Assembly: GCF_006346315.1 (NCBI RefSeq)
Contig: NZ_VDMR01000001.1
Span: 1,550,001-1,614,000, forward strand
DNA from: Nocardioides litoris
GTDB lineage: Bacteria; Actinomycetota; Actinomycetes; Propionibacteriales; Nocardioidaceae
Reading direction: 5' to 3'
DNA length: 64,000 nucleotides
This document shows, piece by piece, positions 1-7,232 of the stretch. A model generated the notes under the pieces. It was not told where the DNA came from and did no database searches. It worked only from the letters and a program-made list of their open reading frames with translations. Each line of letters begins with the position of its first letter. Position 1 is the stretch's first letter. The translations under genes were made by a program, and so were the position numbers.

Positions 1-1124
1 TACTGGTACTCCCGCACGTCCTGGGTCACCTCGAAGCCCGCGGCCTCCAGCTCCTGCTCCACCAGCACCGCCACCTCGGGCAGCTCGGCCCGGTCGGTGA
101 AGGTGCCCAGCGTGATCGGCACGCCGTCGACCCGGGCGGGCGCGGTGCGCTCCGGCTCCGCCCGCAGGTCGGCCGCCCACGGCAGCGCCGGGCCGAGCAG
201 GCCGGCCGCGACGTCGGCGCGACCCTCGTAGACGTCGGCCACCAGCCGGGCCCGGTCGACCGCCTGCCGGGCCGCGGCCCGCACGGCGGGGTCGGCGAAC
301 GGGCCCTCGGAGGTGTTGAGGTAGAGGGTGTTGGTCCGCGGCATCGGCACCTCGTGGACGAGGTCGGGGTCGACCTGGGCCGCCTGGCCGACCGGCACGG
401 CCTCGACGACGTCGGCCTCGCCCGTGCGCAGCGCCGCCGCGCGGGCCGTGCCGTCGGGCACGTAGGCGACGTCGAGGCCGGACACCTGGGCGGGCTCGCC
501 CCAGTAGTCCTCGAAGCGGTCCAGGGTGGCCCCGGAGGTGCCGTTGCTCGCGACCAGCTCGAAGGGGCCGGTGCCCGTGCCGACCGGGTCGACCGGCCCG
601 CCGTCGTACGCCGCGGGGGAGAGGATGGACAGCTGCGGGCTGGACAGCCGCTGGGGGAGCAGGGGGTCGGTGTCGCCGGTGCGGACCTCCACCACGCCGG
701 CCTCCGGGCTCGTGACCTCGAGGTCGACACCGTCGAGGATGCGGGGCACCGGCGTAGAAGCTGCGGCCGCGGTCAAGGCGGTGACGACCGCCGCGGCGTC
801 GAGCCCGGCGCCGTCGTGGAAGTGGACCCCGTCGCGGACCTCGAAGCGCCACGTACGGTCGTCGGTCTGCTCCCACGAGGTGGCCAGCGCGGGCCTGGCG
901 AGGCCGTCGGCGTCGAGGCTCACCAGCGTCTCGGCCGTGCGCCAGCGGGACAGCTTGAACGCGTCGTCGCTGAACGGCGACAGGCCGGAGCGCGGGGGCT
1001 GGAGCATGGCGATCGAGAGCCGGTCGTCGCCCTCGGTCGCCTCCTCGCCGTCGCTCGGGACGCAGGCGGTCAGGGCGGCGACGCCGACGAGCAGCAGGCC
1101 GCCGGACAGGGACTTCAGGAGCAC
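1..1124 (-). CDS. ABC transporter substrate-binding lipoprotein, Opp/Nik (SBP family 5) type, C-terminus cut by window edge
   Basis: Extracellular solute receptor of an Opp/Dpp/Nik-type importer; only the first 374 residues lie in the window. The start is a GTG at 1124 with GAGAGG just upstream, overlapping the stop of the upstream ATPase gene by 10 bases, which suggests translational coupling. The N-terminus is a lipoprotein signal ending in a lipobox (LTAC, Cys at about residue 21). Family 5 hallmarks follow: an early SPFSDDAFKLSRW stretch, WRFEVRDGVHFHDG, and later the hinge stretch TLYLNTSEGPFADPAVR. It is the third gene of a leftward operon with two ATPases, and the permeases presumably lie beyond position 1. 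The Fur/Zur-like box ahead of the operon hints at a metal complex as ligand rather than a peptide, but the sequence alone does not fix the substrate. Confidence 0.85.
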   Translation of the reverse strand, partial: MLLKSLSGGLLLVGVAALTACVPSDGEEATEGDDRLSIAMLQPPRSGLSPFSDDAFKLSRWRTAETLVSLDADGLARPALATSWEQTDDRTWRFEVRDGVHFHDGAGLDAAAVVTALTAAAASTPVPRILDGVDLEVTSPEAGVVEVRTGDTDPLLPQRLSSPQLSILSPAAYDGGPVDPVGTGTGPFELVASNGTSGATLDRFEDYWGEPAQVSGLDVAYVPDGTARAAALRTGEADVVEAVPVGQAAQVDPDLVHEVPMPRTNTLYLNTSEGPFADPAVRAAARQAVDRARLVADVYEGRADVAAGLLGPALPWAADLRAEPERTAPARVDGVPITLGTFTDRAELPEVAVLVEQELEAAGFEVTQDVREYQ

Positions 1125-1912
1125 AGGGGTTCCTCTCGGGTGGGGTCGGTGGTGCCAGGGGTGCCAGGGGTGACGGCGTCGAGCAGCGCGCGGGTGGCGG
1201 GGTGCTCGGGACGGGTGAGGAGGTCGGAGGTCGGGCGGTCCTCGACGACCCGCCCGGCGTCGACCACGACGGTGCGGCGGCCCAGGCGGGCCACCGCGCG
1301 CAGGTCGTGGGAGACCAGCAGGACGCCGAGGCCCTGGGTCTCGTGCAGCGAGGCCAGCAGCTCCAGGACCTGGTGGCGCCGGGGCAGGTCGAGCCCGCTG
1401 GTCGGCTCGTCGGCGAGCAGGAGACGCGGCCGGGTGGCCAGGGCGCGCGCGACCGCGACCCGCTGGGCCTGGCCGCCGGAGAGCTGGGCCGGGCGGCGGT
1501 CGCCCAGGTCGGGGTCGAGGCCGACCGCGGTGAGGGACTCGGCGACGCGGGCCTCGACGTCGCAGGACACGCGCAGCCGACGCAGGGGGTCGGCCACCAG
1601 GTCGCGCACCCGCCAGCGCGGGTCGAGGGAGCCGGCCGGGTCCTGGGCGACGTACTGGACGGCGCGCCGGAACTCCCGGGTGCGGGAGCCCGCCCGCTGC
1701 TCGACGCCGCCCCAGGCGACCGAGCCGGCATCGGGGCGACGCAGGCCGAGGAGGGCGTGCACGAGGGTCGACTTGCCCGAGCCCGACCGGCCGACGACGC
1801 CGACCGCCTCGCCGGCGGCCACCGTGAGGTCGACCCCGTCCAGCGCCGTCGTGCGCCGACCGCCCCGGCCGTGCACGACGCGGAGGCCCCGTGCCTGGAG
1901 GACCGGGGTCAC
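1115..1912 (-). CDS. ABC transporter ATP-binding protein, OppF/DppF/NikE-like
   Basis: Cytoplasmic ATPase of the Opp/Nik-type importer, 265 residues. Walker A is GRSGSGKS, the signature motif is QLSGGQAQR, Walker B is LLLADEPTSGLD, and the switch His lies in LLVSHDL. The start is the GTG whose bases overlap the stop of the preceding ATPase gene (GTGA overlap); the same frame stays open upstream, but that stretch is Arg/Pro-rich shadow sequence inside the first ATPase. The second-ATPase position and the ...HPATRALLDAV tail resemble OppF/NikE. It is co-transcribed leftward with its partner ATPase and the binding protein and works as a heterodimer with the former. Confidence 0.9.
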   Translation of the reverse strand: MTPVLQARGLRVVHGRGGRRTTALDGVDLTVAAGEAVGVVGRSGSGKSTLVHALLGLRRPDAGSVAWGGVEQRAGSRTREFRRAVQYVAQDPAGSLDPRWRVRDLVADPLRRLRVSCDVEARVAESLTAVGLDPDLGDRRPAQLSGGQAQRVAVARALATRPRLLLADEPTSGLDLPRRHQVLELLASLHETQGLGVLLVSHDLRAVARLGRRTVVVDAGRVVEDRPTSDLLTRPEHPATRALLDAVTPGTPGTTDPTREEPLCS

Positions 1913-2649
1913 CAGGCGTCCTCGAGCAGCCGGTGGTGGCGGACGAGCTCGCGCGCGGCCGGGTGGCGGGGCGCGGCGAGGAGGGTGGCGAGAGGTGCGT
2001 CCTCGACGACCCGGCCGGCGTCGACCACGACCGCGCGGTCGCAGGTGCGCCGGGCGGCGGCCAGGTCGTGCGTGACGAGCGCGAGGGTCGCCGGGAGCTC
2101 GGCCAGGACCGTCAGCACCGCGGCCTCGGTGACCACGTCGAGCGCGGAGGTCGCCTCGTCGGCCACGATGACCGGGGACCCGCAGGCCAGGGCGAGGGCG
2201 AGGCAGGCGCGCTGGCGCTGGCCGCCCGAGAGCTCGCCGGGGTAGCGGCGCGCCACGGTCGACGGGTCCTCGAGCCCTGCCCGGGCCAGCAGCGCCTCGG
2301 TCCGGCGAGCGCGGGTGGCCCGGTCGCGCACGGTGCGGCGCAGCGGCCGGCCGACCTGCGCGCCGACCCGGACCAGCGGGTTCAGGGCCGCCGCCGTGTC
2401 CTGCTGGACCAGGGCGACACGGCTGGTGCCGGTGCGCACCGACCCGCTCCGCACCAGGTCGGCGGGCAGCGTGTCGGTGAGCGCCGCGGCCAGCAGCGAC
2501 TTGCCGGCCCCGGACACGCCGAGCACGGCGACCCGCTCCCCGGCGGCCACGTGGAGGTCGACCGGCCCGAGCAGGGTCCGGCCGCCCGGGGTGGCGACGA
2601 CCAAGCCATCGACCTCGACGGCGCACGCGCGCGCCTGACCCCCACTCAC
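1909..2649 (-). CDS. ABC transporter ATP-binding protein, OppD/DppD/NikD-like
   Basis: First gene of the leftward importer operon, 246 residues. Walker A is GVSGAGKS, the signature is ELSGGQRQR, Walker B is VIVADEATSALD, and the H-loop is LALVTHDLAA. The usual SGSGKS is SGAGKS here. At 246 residues it is shorter than a canonical DppD (about 320), lacking the long C-terminal oligopeptide-transporter extension, as NikD-type proteins do. The GTG start at 2649 lies about 6 bases after a TATCAT-like -10, so the mRNA could be leaderless. The Fur/Zur-like palindrome at 2654-2674 sits directly on this promoter. Confidence 0.88.
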   Translation of the reverse strand: MSGGQARACAVEVDGLVVATPGGRTLLGPVDLHVAAGERVAVLGVSGAGKSLLAAALTDTLPADLVRSGSVRTGTSRVALVQQDTAAALNPLVRVGAQVGRPLRRTVRDRATRARRTEALLARAGLEDPSTVARRYPGELSGGQRQRACLALALACGSPVIVADEATSALDVVTEAAVLTVLAELPATLALVTHDLAAARRTCDRAVVVDAGRVVEDAPLATLLAAPRHPAARELVRHHRLLEDAW

Positions 2650-2653
2650 CCCT

Positions 2654-2674
2654 GAATGATAATCGTTCTCATTC
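2654..2674 (-). promoter_or_regulatory. Fur/Zur-like operator palindrome
   Basis: A 21-base 10-1-10 palindrome, GAATGATAAT and GTTCTCATTC around a central C; the two arms agree at 8 of 10 positions. It matches the AATGATAAT-type half sites bound by Fur-family regulators. Actinobacteria mostly control iron through DtxR/IdeR, whose box is different, so a zinc-responsive Zur is the likelier protein; this is inference. It covers a TATCAT -10-like hexamer (plus-strand 2656-2661), so binding would block the importer promoter. Confidence 0.6.
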
Positions 2675-2709
2675 GTAGATGAGCAGCGGGGTCACCGGGG
2701 CGCAGCGGG

Positions 2710-3474
2710 TCAGACGGGGACGAGCTCCACGGCGCCGACCGCGTAGCGGGCGAGCACGACGCGGGCGACCTCGGGGTGCGCCCCGAGGGGCTCGGAGACC
2801 GCGATCGCGCCGGCCTCGAGGGCGAGCTCGGCGGCGCGGTCGGTGAGCTCGCCCGGGGTGAGGAACAGCGAGGCGACGGCGATGTGGCGCCGGCCCTCGC
2901 CGCGGAAGGCGCGGACGGCCTCGCCCGTGGCCGGGGGCGCGCTGGCGGCGTACGCGGCGCTGACAGGGAGGCGGTGGTGGGTGCCCCAGAGCCGGGCCAG
3001 GCGGGCCACGGACTGGTTGGCCAGCGGGTCCGGGGACCCGGCCGCCGCCAGCACGAGGGCGTCGAGCTCGCGGACGCGGGAGGCGCGCAGCTCCTCGCGC
3101 AGGCGCTCGTCGAGCACCTCGAGGAAGCAGGGCTCGAGGCCGAGCGGGGCGGTGACGCGCAGCTGCAGCCCCGGGTGCCGGCCGGTGGCGGCCTCGACGG
3201 CGGCGGCCAGGCCGGGCATCGCGACGTCGGTCTCGGTGAGGGTCAGGGGCACGACCACGACCTCGTCGTGGCCGGCCTTGACCAGCCGGTCGACCACGGC
3301 CTGGAGCTCGGGTCGCACCCAGCGGCCGCCCGTGCCCTCGGCGTCGAGGAACGCGCGCTCGACGCGCAGGTCGGGGCGCTGCGCCTTGACCTGGTCGACG
3401 AGGGCGGTGATCGTCTTGGTGGAGCGGGAGTCGCGGCTCGCGGGAGCCAGGGCCACCAGGGCGGGAGCAGTCAT
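2710..3474 (-). CDS. CbiX/SirB-like sirohydrochlorin chelatase family protein (catalytic His not seen)
   Basis: A 254-residue two-domain protein of the CbiX/SirB family, last gene of the sulfate-reduction operon, where the usual role is inserting iron into sirohydrochlorin to make siroheme for the sulfite reductase. Family features are the ...SRDSRS N-terminal loop, the repeated domain with GSPDPLANQSVARLA, and SAAYAASAPPATGEAV followed by VASLFLTPG. The canonical N-terminal GHGSRD reads APASRD, and the second His region (DVAMPGLAAAVE) also lacks His. Activity as a chelatase is therefore uncertain: it may have diverged or use other ligands (GTHHR in domain 2). ATG start at 3474, 34 bases after cysH. 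Confidence 0.75.
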   Translation of the reverse strand: MTAPALVALAPASRDSRSTKTITALVDQVKAQRPDLRVERAFLDAEGTGGRWVRPELQAVVDRLVKAGHDEVVVVPLTLTETDVAMPGLAAAVEAATGRHPGLQLRVTAPLGLEPCFLEVLDERLREELRASRVRELDALVLAAAGSPDPLANQSVARLARLWGTHHRLPVSAAYAASAPPATGEAVRAFRGEGRRHIAVASLFLTPGELTDRAAELALEAGAIAVSEPLGAHPEVARVVLARYAVGAVELVPV

Positions 3475-3508
3475 CGGACTGCCTCCTCTCGTGCCGGTGA
3501 GCGGGGGA

Positions 3509-4252
3509 TCACTGGTGGATCCCGCACTCGGTCTTGTTGGTGCCGGCCCAGCGCCCGCTGCGCGGGTCCTCGCCGGGCGCGACGCGTCGGGTGCAGGGGG
3601 CGCACCCGATCGAGGGGTACCCGTCGTAGACGAGCGGGTTGACCAGGACGCCGTTGTCCTGGATGTAGCGCTCCACCTGCTCGTCGCTCCAGCGGGCGAG
3701 CGGGGAGACCTTGACCTTGCCCTTCTTGGCGTCCCAGCCGATGACCGGCGCGATGACCCGGTTGTGGGTCTCGGCCCGGCGCAGGCCGGTGGCCCAGGCG
3801 TCGTACGACGACAGCGCGTCGGCCAGCGGGGCGACCTTGCGCAGCGCGCAGCACCGGTCGGGATCGGTGCGGAAGAGGTCCTTGCCCTCGGTGGCGTCCT
3901 GCTCGGCCACGGTCTGCTTCGGCGTGATCGAGAGCAGGGTGACGTCCATCGTGTGCTGCACGGCGTCGCGGGTGCCGATCGTCTCGGCGAAGTGGTAGCC
4001 GGTGTCGAGGAAGACCACGTCGATGCCGGGGACGACCCTGCTGGCCACGTGGGCGAGCACGGCGTCGCCCATCGAGGAGGTCACGCAGAAGCGCTCGCCG
4101 AAGGTGGCGGCCGCCCACTCGATGATGGTCTCGGCGGGGGCGAGCTCGAGCTCGGCGCCCCAGTGGGAGACGAGGTCGCGCAGCTCCTCCGAGGAGCGAC
4201 CCTCGGTGGCGATGCCGCGGTTGACCCGCGCGGTGTCGGTCAGGGTGCCCAT
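3509..4252 (-). CDS. cysH: Adenylyl-sulfate (APS)-type reductase CysH
   Basis: Reduces activated sulfate (APS) to sulfite with thioredoxin in assimilatory sulfate reduction; 247 residues. The PAPS-reductase fold shows SSMGDAVLAH for nucleotide binding and the substrate loop in VFLDTGYHFAET. Two cysteine pairs (RCCALRK and CAPCTRR) are the [4Fe-4S] ligands that mark APS reductases as against PAPS reductases, and the catalytic Cys is in the C-terminal KTECGIHQ. Its ATG shares a TGATG overlap with the upstream small gene. It supplies sulfite to the sulfite reductase two genes upstream in the same operon. Confidence 0.95.
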   Translation of the reverse strand: MGTLTDTARVNRGIATEGRSSEELRDLVSHWGAELELAPAETIIEWAAATFGERFCVTSSMGDAVLAHVASRVVPGIDVVFLDTGYHFAETIGTRDAVQHTMDVTLLSITPKQTVAEQDATEGKDLFRTDPDRCCALRKVAPLADALSSYDAWATGLRRAETHNRVIAPVIGWDAKKGKVKVSPLARWSDEQVERYIQDNGVLVNPLVYDGYPSIGCAPCTRRVAPGEDPRSGRWAGTNKTECGIHQ

Positions 4253-4425
4253 CAGCGCTGCACCCCCGTCGGCCGCAGGGTGCCGAGCATCTTCACCGAG
4301 AAGATGCGCTGGCAGTCACGGCACTCCCACGCCCCGTGCTGGCTCGACCCGTCCTCGGAGACGTGGGGCCACAGGTTGGTGTCACCGCAGTAGGCGCAGT
4401 GGAAGGGGACGGCGCGCTCGCTCAT
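4252..4425 (-). CDS. Small Cys-rich (CxxC...CxxC) protein of the sulfite reductase operon
   Basis: A 57-residue protein locked between the sulfite reductase gene (ATGA overlap) and cysH (TGATG overlap), so it is certainly translated with them. Two CxxC pairs (CAYC at residues 10-13, CRDC at 35-38) form a rubredoxin/zinc-ribbon-like knuckle, with two His and several aromatic residues. It may carry zinc or iron and could serve sulfite reductase or APS reductase as an assembly or electron-transfer partner. That role is inferred from position only. Similar small proteins occur at the same place in actinobacterial cys operons. Confidence 0.85.
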   Translation of the reverse strand: MSERAVPFHCAYCGDTNLWPHVSEDGSSQHGAWECRDCQRIFSVKMLGTLRPTGVQR

Positions 4426-6140
4426 GAGGTGGACAACACCTTCTCGCCGCGGAGCAATTCCTCCTCGGCCCGCGCGACCCAGGTCGCGAAGCTCTCCTCG
4501 GCCGACTCGCGGTCGACGAGGTAGTTGGTCACGACGGCGGTGACGTAGTCGTCGAGGCCGGCGCTGGTGACCTTGTGGGCACGCAGCTTGCGGCCGAAGT
4601 TGGCCTGCAGACCGGTGGCGCCGCCGAGGTGCACCTGGAAGCCCTCGACCTGCTGGCCGTCGGCCATCACCAGCTGGCCCTTGAGGCCGATGTCGGCGAC
4701 CTGGGTGCGGGCGCAGGCGTTGGGGCAGCCGTTGACGTTGACCGTGATCGGCACGTCGAGCTCGGGGAAGCGCTGCTCCAGCTCGGCCACCAGTCGGCGC
4801 GCGCGCTCCTTGGTGTCGACGATGGCCAGCTTGCAGAACTCGATGCCAGTGCAGGCCATGGTGTTCTGCCGCCAGTTGGACGGCCGGGCCGACAGGCCGA
4901 TGGCGTCGAGCCGGCCGACGAGCTCCTCGACGACCTCGGGCCGCACGCCGATCAGCACGATCTTCTGGTACGGCGTCAGGCGGGCCCCCGCGACGCCGTA
5001 CTCCTCGAGGAGGTCGGCCAGCTGCACGAGCAGGGTGCCCGAGACGCGGCCCGCGACGGGCGCGACGCCGACGTACTTCAGGCCGTCCTTCTGGTCGTGC
5101 ACGCCGACGTGGTCGCGGTGGCCGACGGGGGAGTCGGGAGAGGGGCAGGAGACGAGCTCGCGGCCCAGGTATTCCTTCTCCACGACCTCGCGGAACTTCT
5201 CGATGCCCCAGTCGGCGACCAGGAACTTCAGCCGGGCGCGCGAGCGCAGCCGCCGGTAGCCGTAGTCGCGGAAGACGCCCGCGACCGCGGCCCAGGCGTC
5301 GGCGACCTCGTCGAGCGGGATCCAGACGCCCATCTTCTGGGCGAGCATCGGGTTGGTCGACAGGCCACCACCGACCCAGAGGTCGAAGCCGGGCCCGTGC
5401 TCGGGGTGCACCGTGCCGACGAAGGAGATGTCGTTGGTCTCGGGGGAGACGTCGTGGCTCGGGTGGCCGGTCAGCGCGGTCTTGAACTTGCGCGGGAAGT
5501 TCGAGAAGTCCTTGTCGCCGATGAAGCGGTCGAAGATCTCCTCCAGTGCCGAGGAGCCGTCGATGATCTCGTCGGCGGCCACGCCGGCCACGGGCGAGCC
5601 CAGGAACGGGCGCGGCGAGTCGCCGCAGGCCTCGAGGCTCGACAGGCCGGCCTCGTCGAGGCGGTCCCAGATCGCGGGGACGTCCTCGATGCGGATCCAG
5701 TGGTACTGGATGTTCTCCCGGTCGGTGACGTCGGCGGTGTCGCGGGCGAAGTCGACCCCGATCTCGCCGAGTGCGCGGACCGCGGACGGGGTGAGCAGCC
5801 GTCCGTCGGAGCGCACCCGCAACATGAAGTAGCGGTCGTCGAGCTCCTCCTCCTCGAGCTGGGCGGTCTTGCCGCCGTCGAAGCCCGGGGCGCGCTGGGT
5901 GTACAGACCCATCCAGCGGAAGCGGCCGCGCAGGTCGGCCGGGTCGATCGAGTCGAAGCCGCGCTTGGAGTAGGTGTAGAGGATCCGGTCGCGGACGTTG
6001 AGCGGGTCGTCGTCCTTCTTGGACTGCTCGTTCTTGTTCAGCGGCTCGGTGTAGCCCAGCGACCACTGGCCCTCCGACCGCTTGGGTCGGGGGATCTCGG
6101 TGTGCTTCGCCTTCTGGGACTGGAAGCGCAGGTCAGGCAT
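4422..6140 (-). CDS. sir: Ferredoxin-dependent assimilatory sulfite reductase (siroheme, 4Fe-4S)
   Basis: Six-electron reduction of sulfite to sulfide, 572 residues, cytoplasmic. The nitrite/sulfite reductase repeat is seen twice. Cluster and siroheme ligands are ACTGIEFCKLA and NGCPNACAR, the second half of the catalytic core. The Tyr/Cys cross-link region typical of NirA/SirA is plausible near the N-terminus (ILYTYSKRGFD). The operon context with APS reductase and a CbiX-like protein supports sulfite rather than nitrite as substrate. ATG at 6140 is preceded by AGAAGGA at a somewhat long spacing. A leader peptide gene and a GC hairpin lie directly upstream and probably control it. Confidence 0.93.
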   Translation of the reverse strand: MPDLRFQSQKAKHTEIPRPKRSEGQWSLGYTEPLNKNEQSKKDDDPLNVRDRILYTYSKRGFDSIDPADLRGRFRWMGLYTQRAPGFDGGKTAQLEEEELDDRYFMLRVRSDGRLLTPSAVRALGEIGVDFARDTADVTDRENIQYHWIRIEDVPAIWDRLDEAGLSSLEACGDSPRPFLGSPVAGVAADEIIDGSSALEEIFDRFIGDKDFSNFPRKFKTALTGHPSHDVSPETNDISFVGTVHPEHGPGFDLWVGGGLSTNPMLAQKMGVWIPLDEVADAWAAVAGVFRDYGYRRLRSRARLKFLVADWGIEKFREVVEKEYLGRELVSCPSPDSPVGHRDHVGVHDQKDGLKYVGVAPVAGRVSGTLLVQLADLLEEYGVAGARLTPYQKIVLIGVRPEVVEELVGRLDAIGLSARPSNWRQNTMACTGIEFCKLAIVDTKERARRLVAELEQRFPELDVPITVNVNGCPNACARTQVADIGLKGQLVMADGQQVEGFQVHLGGATGLQANFGRKLRAHKVTSAGLDDYVTAVVTNYLVDRESAEESFATWVARAEEELLRGEKVLSTS

Positions 6141-6166
6141 GACTCAGGTAGGTCCTTCTGCTGGGG

Positions 6167-6190
6167 GGCGCGCAGCTCGGAGGGCGCGCC
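6167..6190 (-). promoter_or_regulatory. Hairpin between leader peptide and sulfite reductase gene
   Basis: Perfect 7-base inverted repeat (GGCGCGC / GCGCGCC) with a 10-base loop, between the stop of the leader peptide (6206) and the sulfite reductase start (6140). It ends just before the AGAAGGA ribosome-binding site. No run of T follows, so it may mask the ribosome-binding site or act in a Rho-type attenuator rather than as an intrinsic terminator. Confidence 0.45.
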
Positions 6191-6205
6191 GGGGAGGTCT
6201 CGCGG

Positions 6206-6295
6206 TCAGCAGGAGCGACACATCATGCTGCGCGTGCGCCCGAGGTCCACGTGGCGGCGTACCACGAGGAAGGCGCTCGTCTCAGCAGTGACCAT
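6206..6295 (-). CDS. Cys-ending leader peptide upstream of the sulfite reductase operon
   Basis: A 29-residue reading frame, ATG at 6295, ending RRHVDLGRTRSMMCRSC. The RRHVDL...CR core is the hallmark of short actinobacterial 'putative leader peptides' placed ahead of sulfur-metabolism genes. Two cysteine codons sit in the last four positions, so slow decoding of Cys would stall ribosomes at the end of the peptide. The sulfite reductase start lies 65 bases on, past a GC hairpin. Cysteine-responsive attenuation through such peptides is known in mycobacteria; that it works here is inferred. No clear ribosome-binding site is seen, so it may be translated from a leaderless mRNA. Confidence 0.72.
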   Translation of the reverse strand: MVTAETSAFLVVRRHVDLGRTRSMMCRSC

Positions 6296-6338
6296 GGGAT
6301 GGAGTCTCACGGCGTGGACAGGCCCGCCACAATCGCCG

Positions 6339-6355
6339 ATCTCGTGATGTGAGAT
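6339..6355. promoter_or_regulatory. Inverted repeat upstream of the cys leader, possible operator
   Basis: Interrupted palindrome ATCTC-N7-GAGAT lying 44 bases upstream of the leader peptide start, in the expected promoter region of the leftward sulfate-reduction operon. It could be bound by a sulfur regulator; no known consensus is matched with certainty. Confidence 0.3.
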
Positions 6356-6510
6356 GCGTGTCCGCGATACGGACTCTTGAGACAGGCCGAGCCGCGTGGC
6401 GGCGCGGGGCAACGGGGTCCTGGTGCGAGGCACGTCACACGCCGACGCCGGCCGCGGGTGGGGGGTCTGCGGCCGTCGTCGCGCCGAGGGAGCTGAAGCG
6501 CTGTGTGGGC

Positions 6511-6575
6511 GGCCGGCGTCCTGTCCGGTCGCTTCCGGGGCCCGTCTGGGCCGGGTCGGACAGGGCTGGCCGGCC
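6511..6575. other. Large GC-rich imperfect hairpin in the 6296-6722 gap
   Basis: The 427 bases between the cys leader and the secreted protein gene hold no supported gene. A long imperfect inverted repeat (GGCCGGCGTCCTGTCCG against CGGACAGGGCTGGCCGGCC) can fold into one strong hairpin. It may be a transcript structure or insulate the divergent promoters. Apart from it and the operator-like repeat at 6339, nothing else was recognised. Confidence 0.3.
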
Positions 6576-6722
6576 GGGGGTCGGAGGCGGGGGATGGGCC
6601 CAGAACCCGCAGAGCCGCTCGTTCCCGGTGTTCTGCCACATCGATGTCGGAAGTTCTTTACCTTGGTGGTGTCCCCGCCGCCCCTCGCAAGGCGGCGTCA
6701 TCGTCCGTCTCTGGGAGCGATC

Positions 6723-7166
6723 ATGCACGCCCTCGCCCGCCTTCTCCTCGCAGCGTTGCTGCCCGGTCTGCTGTCCTTCGCCGTCGTGACCGCCGGTCCG
6801 GCGGATGCCGCCAACAAGACGCCCGGGTGCGTGACCAAGGCTGAGTACCGCAAGATCAAGAAGGGCATGTCCATCAAGCGTGTGCGTGCCCTGGTCGGTC
6901 AGCGCGGCAAGACCGTGTCGCACGCGTCGTTCGGTGACGGGGACGCCATGGCGACGGTCGAGTTCCGCCAGTGTGGCCGCAGCTGGACCTACTCCTCCAT
7001 CAGCGTCTCGACCGAGATGTCCGAGCGTGAGGTCTACGTGCCCGACGTCGTCTGCTACGACTTCGACGGCGATGGGTACGAGGAGGACTGCGAGGACTAC
7101 GGCTCCTACGAGACCGTGTACCGCGCGCCCATGGTCGTGACGAGCAAGTACGCCTACTGGTTCTGA
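6723..7166 (+). CDS. Secreted small protein with a BLIP/SmpA-like repeat
   Basis: 147 residues with a Sec signal peptide (hydrophobic stretch 5-25, cleavage near GPADA-ANK). The mature part begins CVTKAEYRKIKKGMSIKRVRALVG, which resembles the helix-turn start of SmpA/BLIP-like folds (KAEYxxIKxGMS). An acidic, Asp/Glu/Tyr-rich tail follows (DFDGDGYEEDCEDYG), which looks like a single calcium-binding-like loop. Several cysteines could form disulfides outside the cell. The start is ATG with GGGAGCG 3 bases upstream. The precise function is unknown. Confidence 0.75.
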   Translation: MHALARLLLAALLPGLLSFAVVTAGPADAANKTPGCVTKAEYRKIKKGMSIKRVRALVGQRGKTVSHASFGDGDAMATVEFRQCGRSWTYSSISVSTEMSEREVYVPDVVCYDFDGDGYEEDCEDYGSYETVYRAPMVVTSKYAYWF

Positions 7167-7219
7167 TCCGGCGCCGGCCGGGCGGCGGACGGGGAATGGG
7201 CCGATCGACCCCCGGGCCA

Positions 7220-7225
7220 TAAAAT
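7220..7225 (+). promoter_or_regulatory. -10 element of glyA (TAAAAT), probably leaderless
   Basis: TAAAAT ends 7 bases before the glyA ATG, so transcription would begin at or next to the start codon. No ribosome-binding site is present, which fits a leaderless mRNA, common in actinobacteria. Confidence 0.5.
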
Positions 7226-7232
7226 CGAGCGC

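Noticed and set aside
1115..2626. A 503-codon frame that would fuse the two left-hand ATPases
   Set aside because: The N-terminal half is Arg/Pro-rich shadow of the first ATPase. The true second ATPase starts at the GTG at 1912 with an overlap to the first gene's stop.
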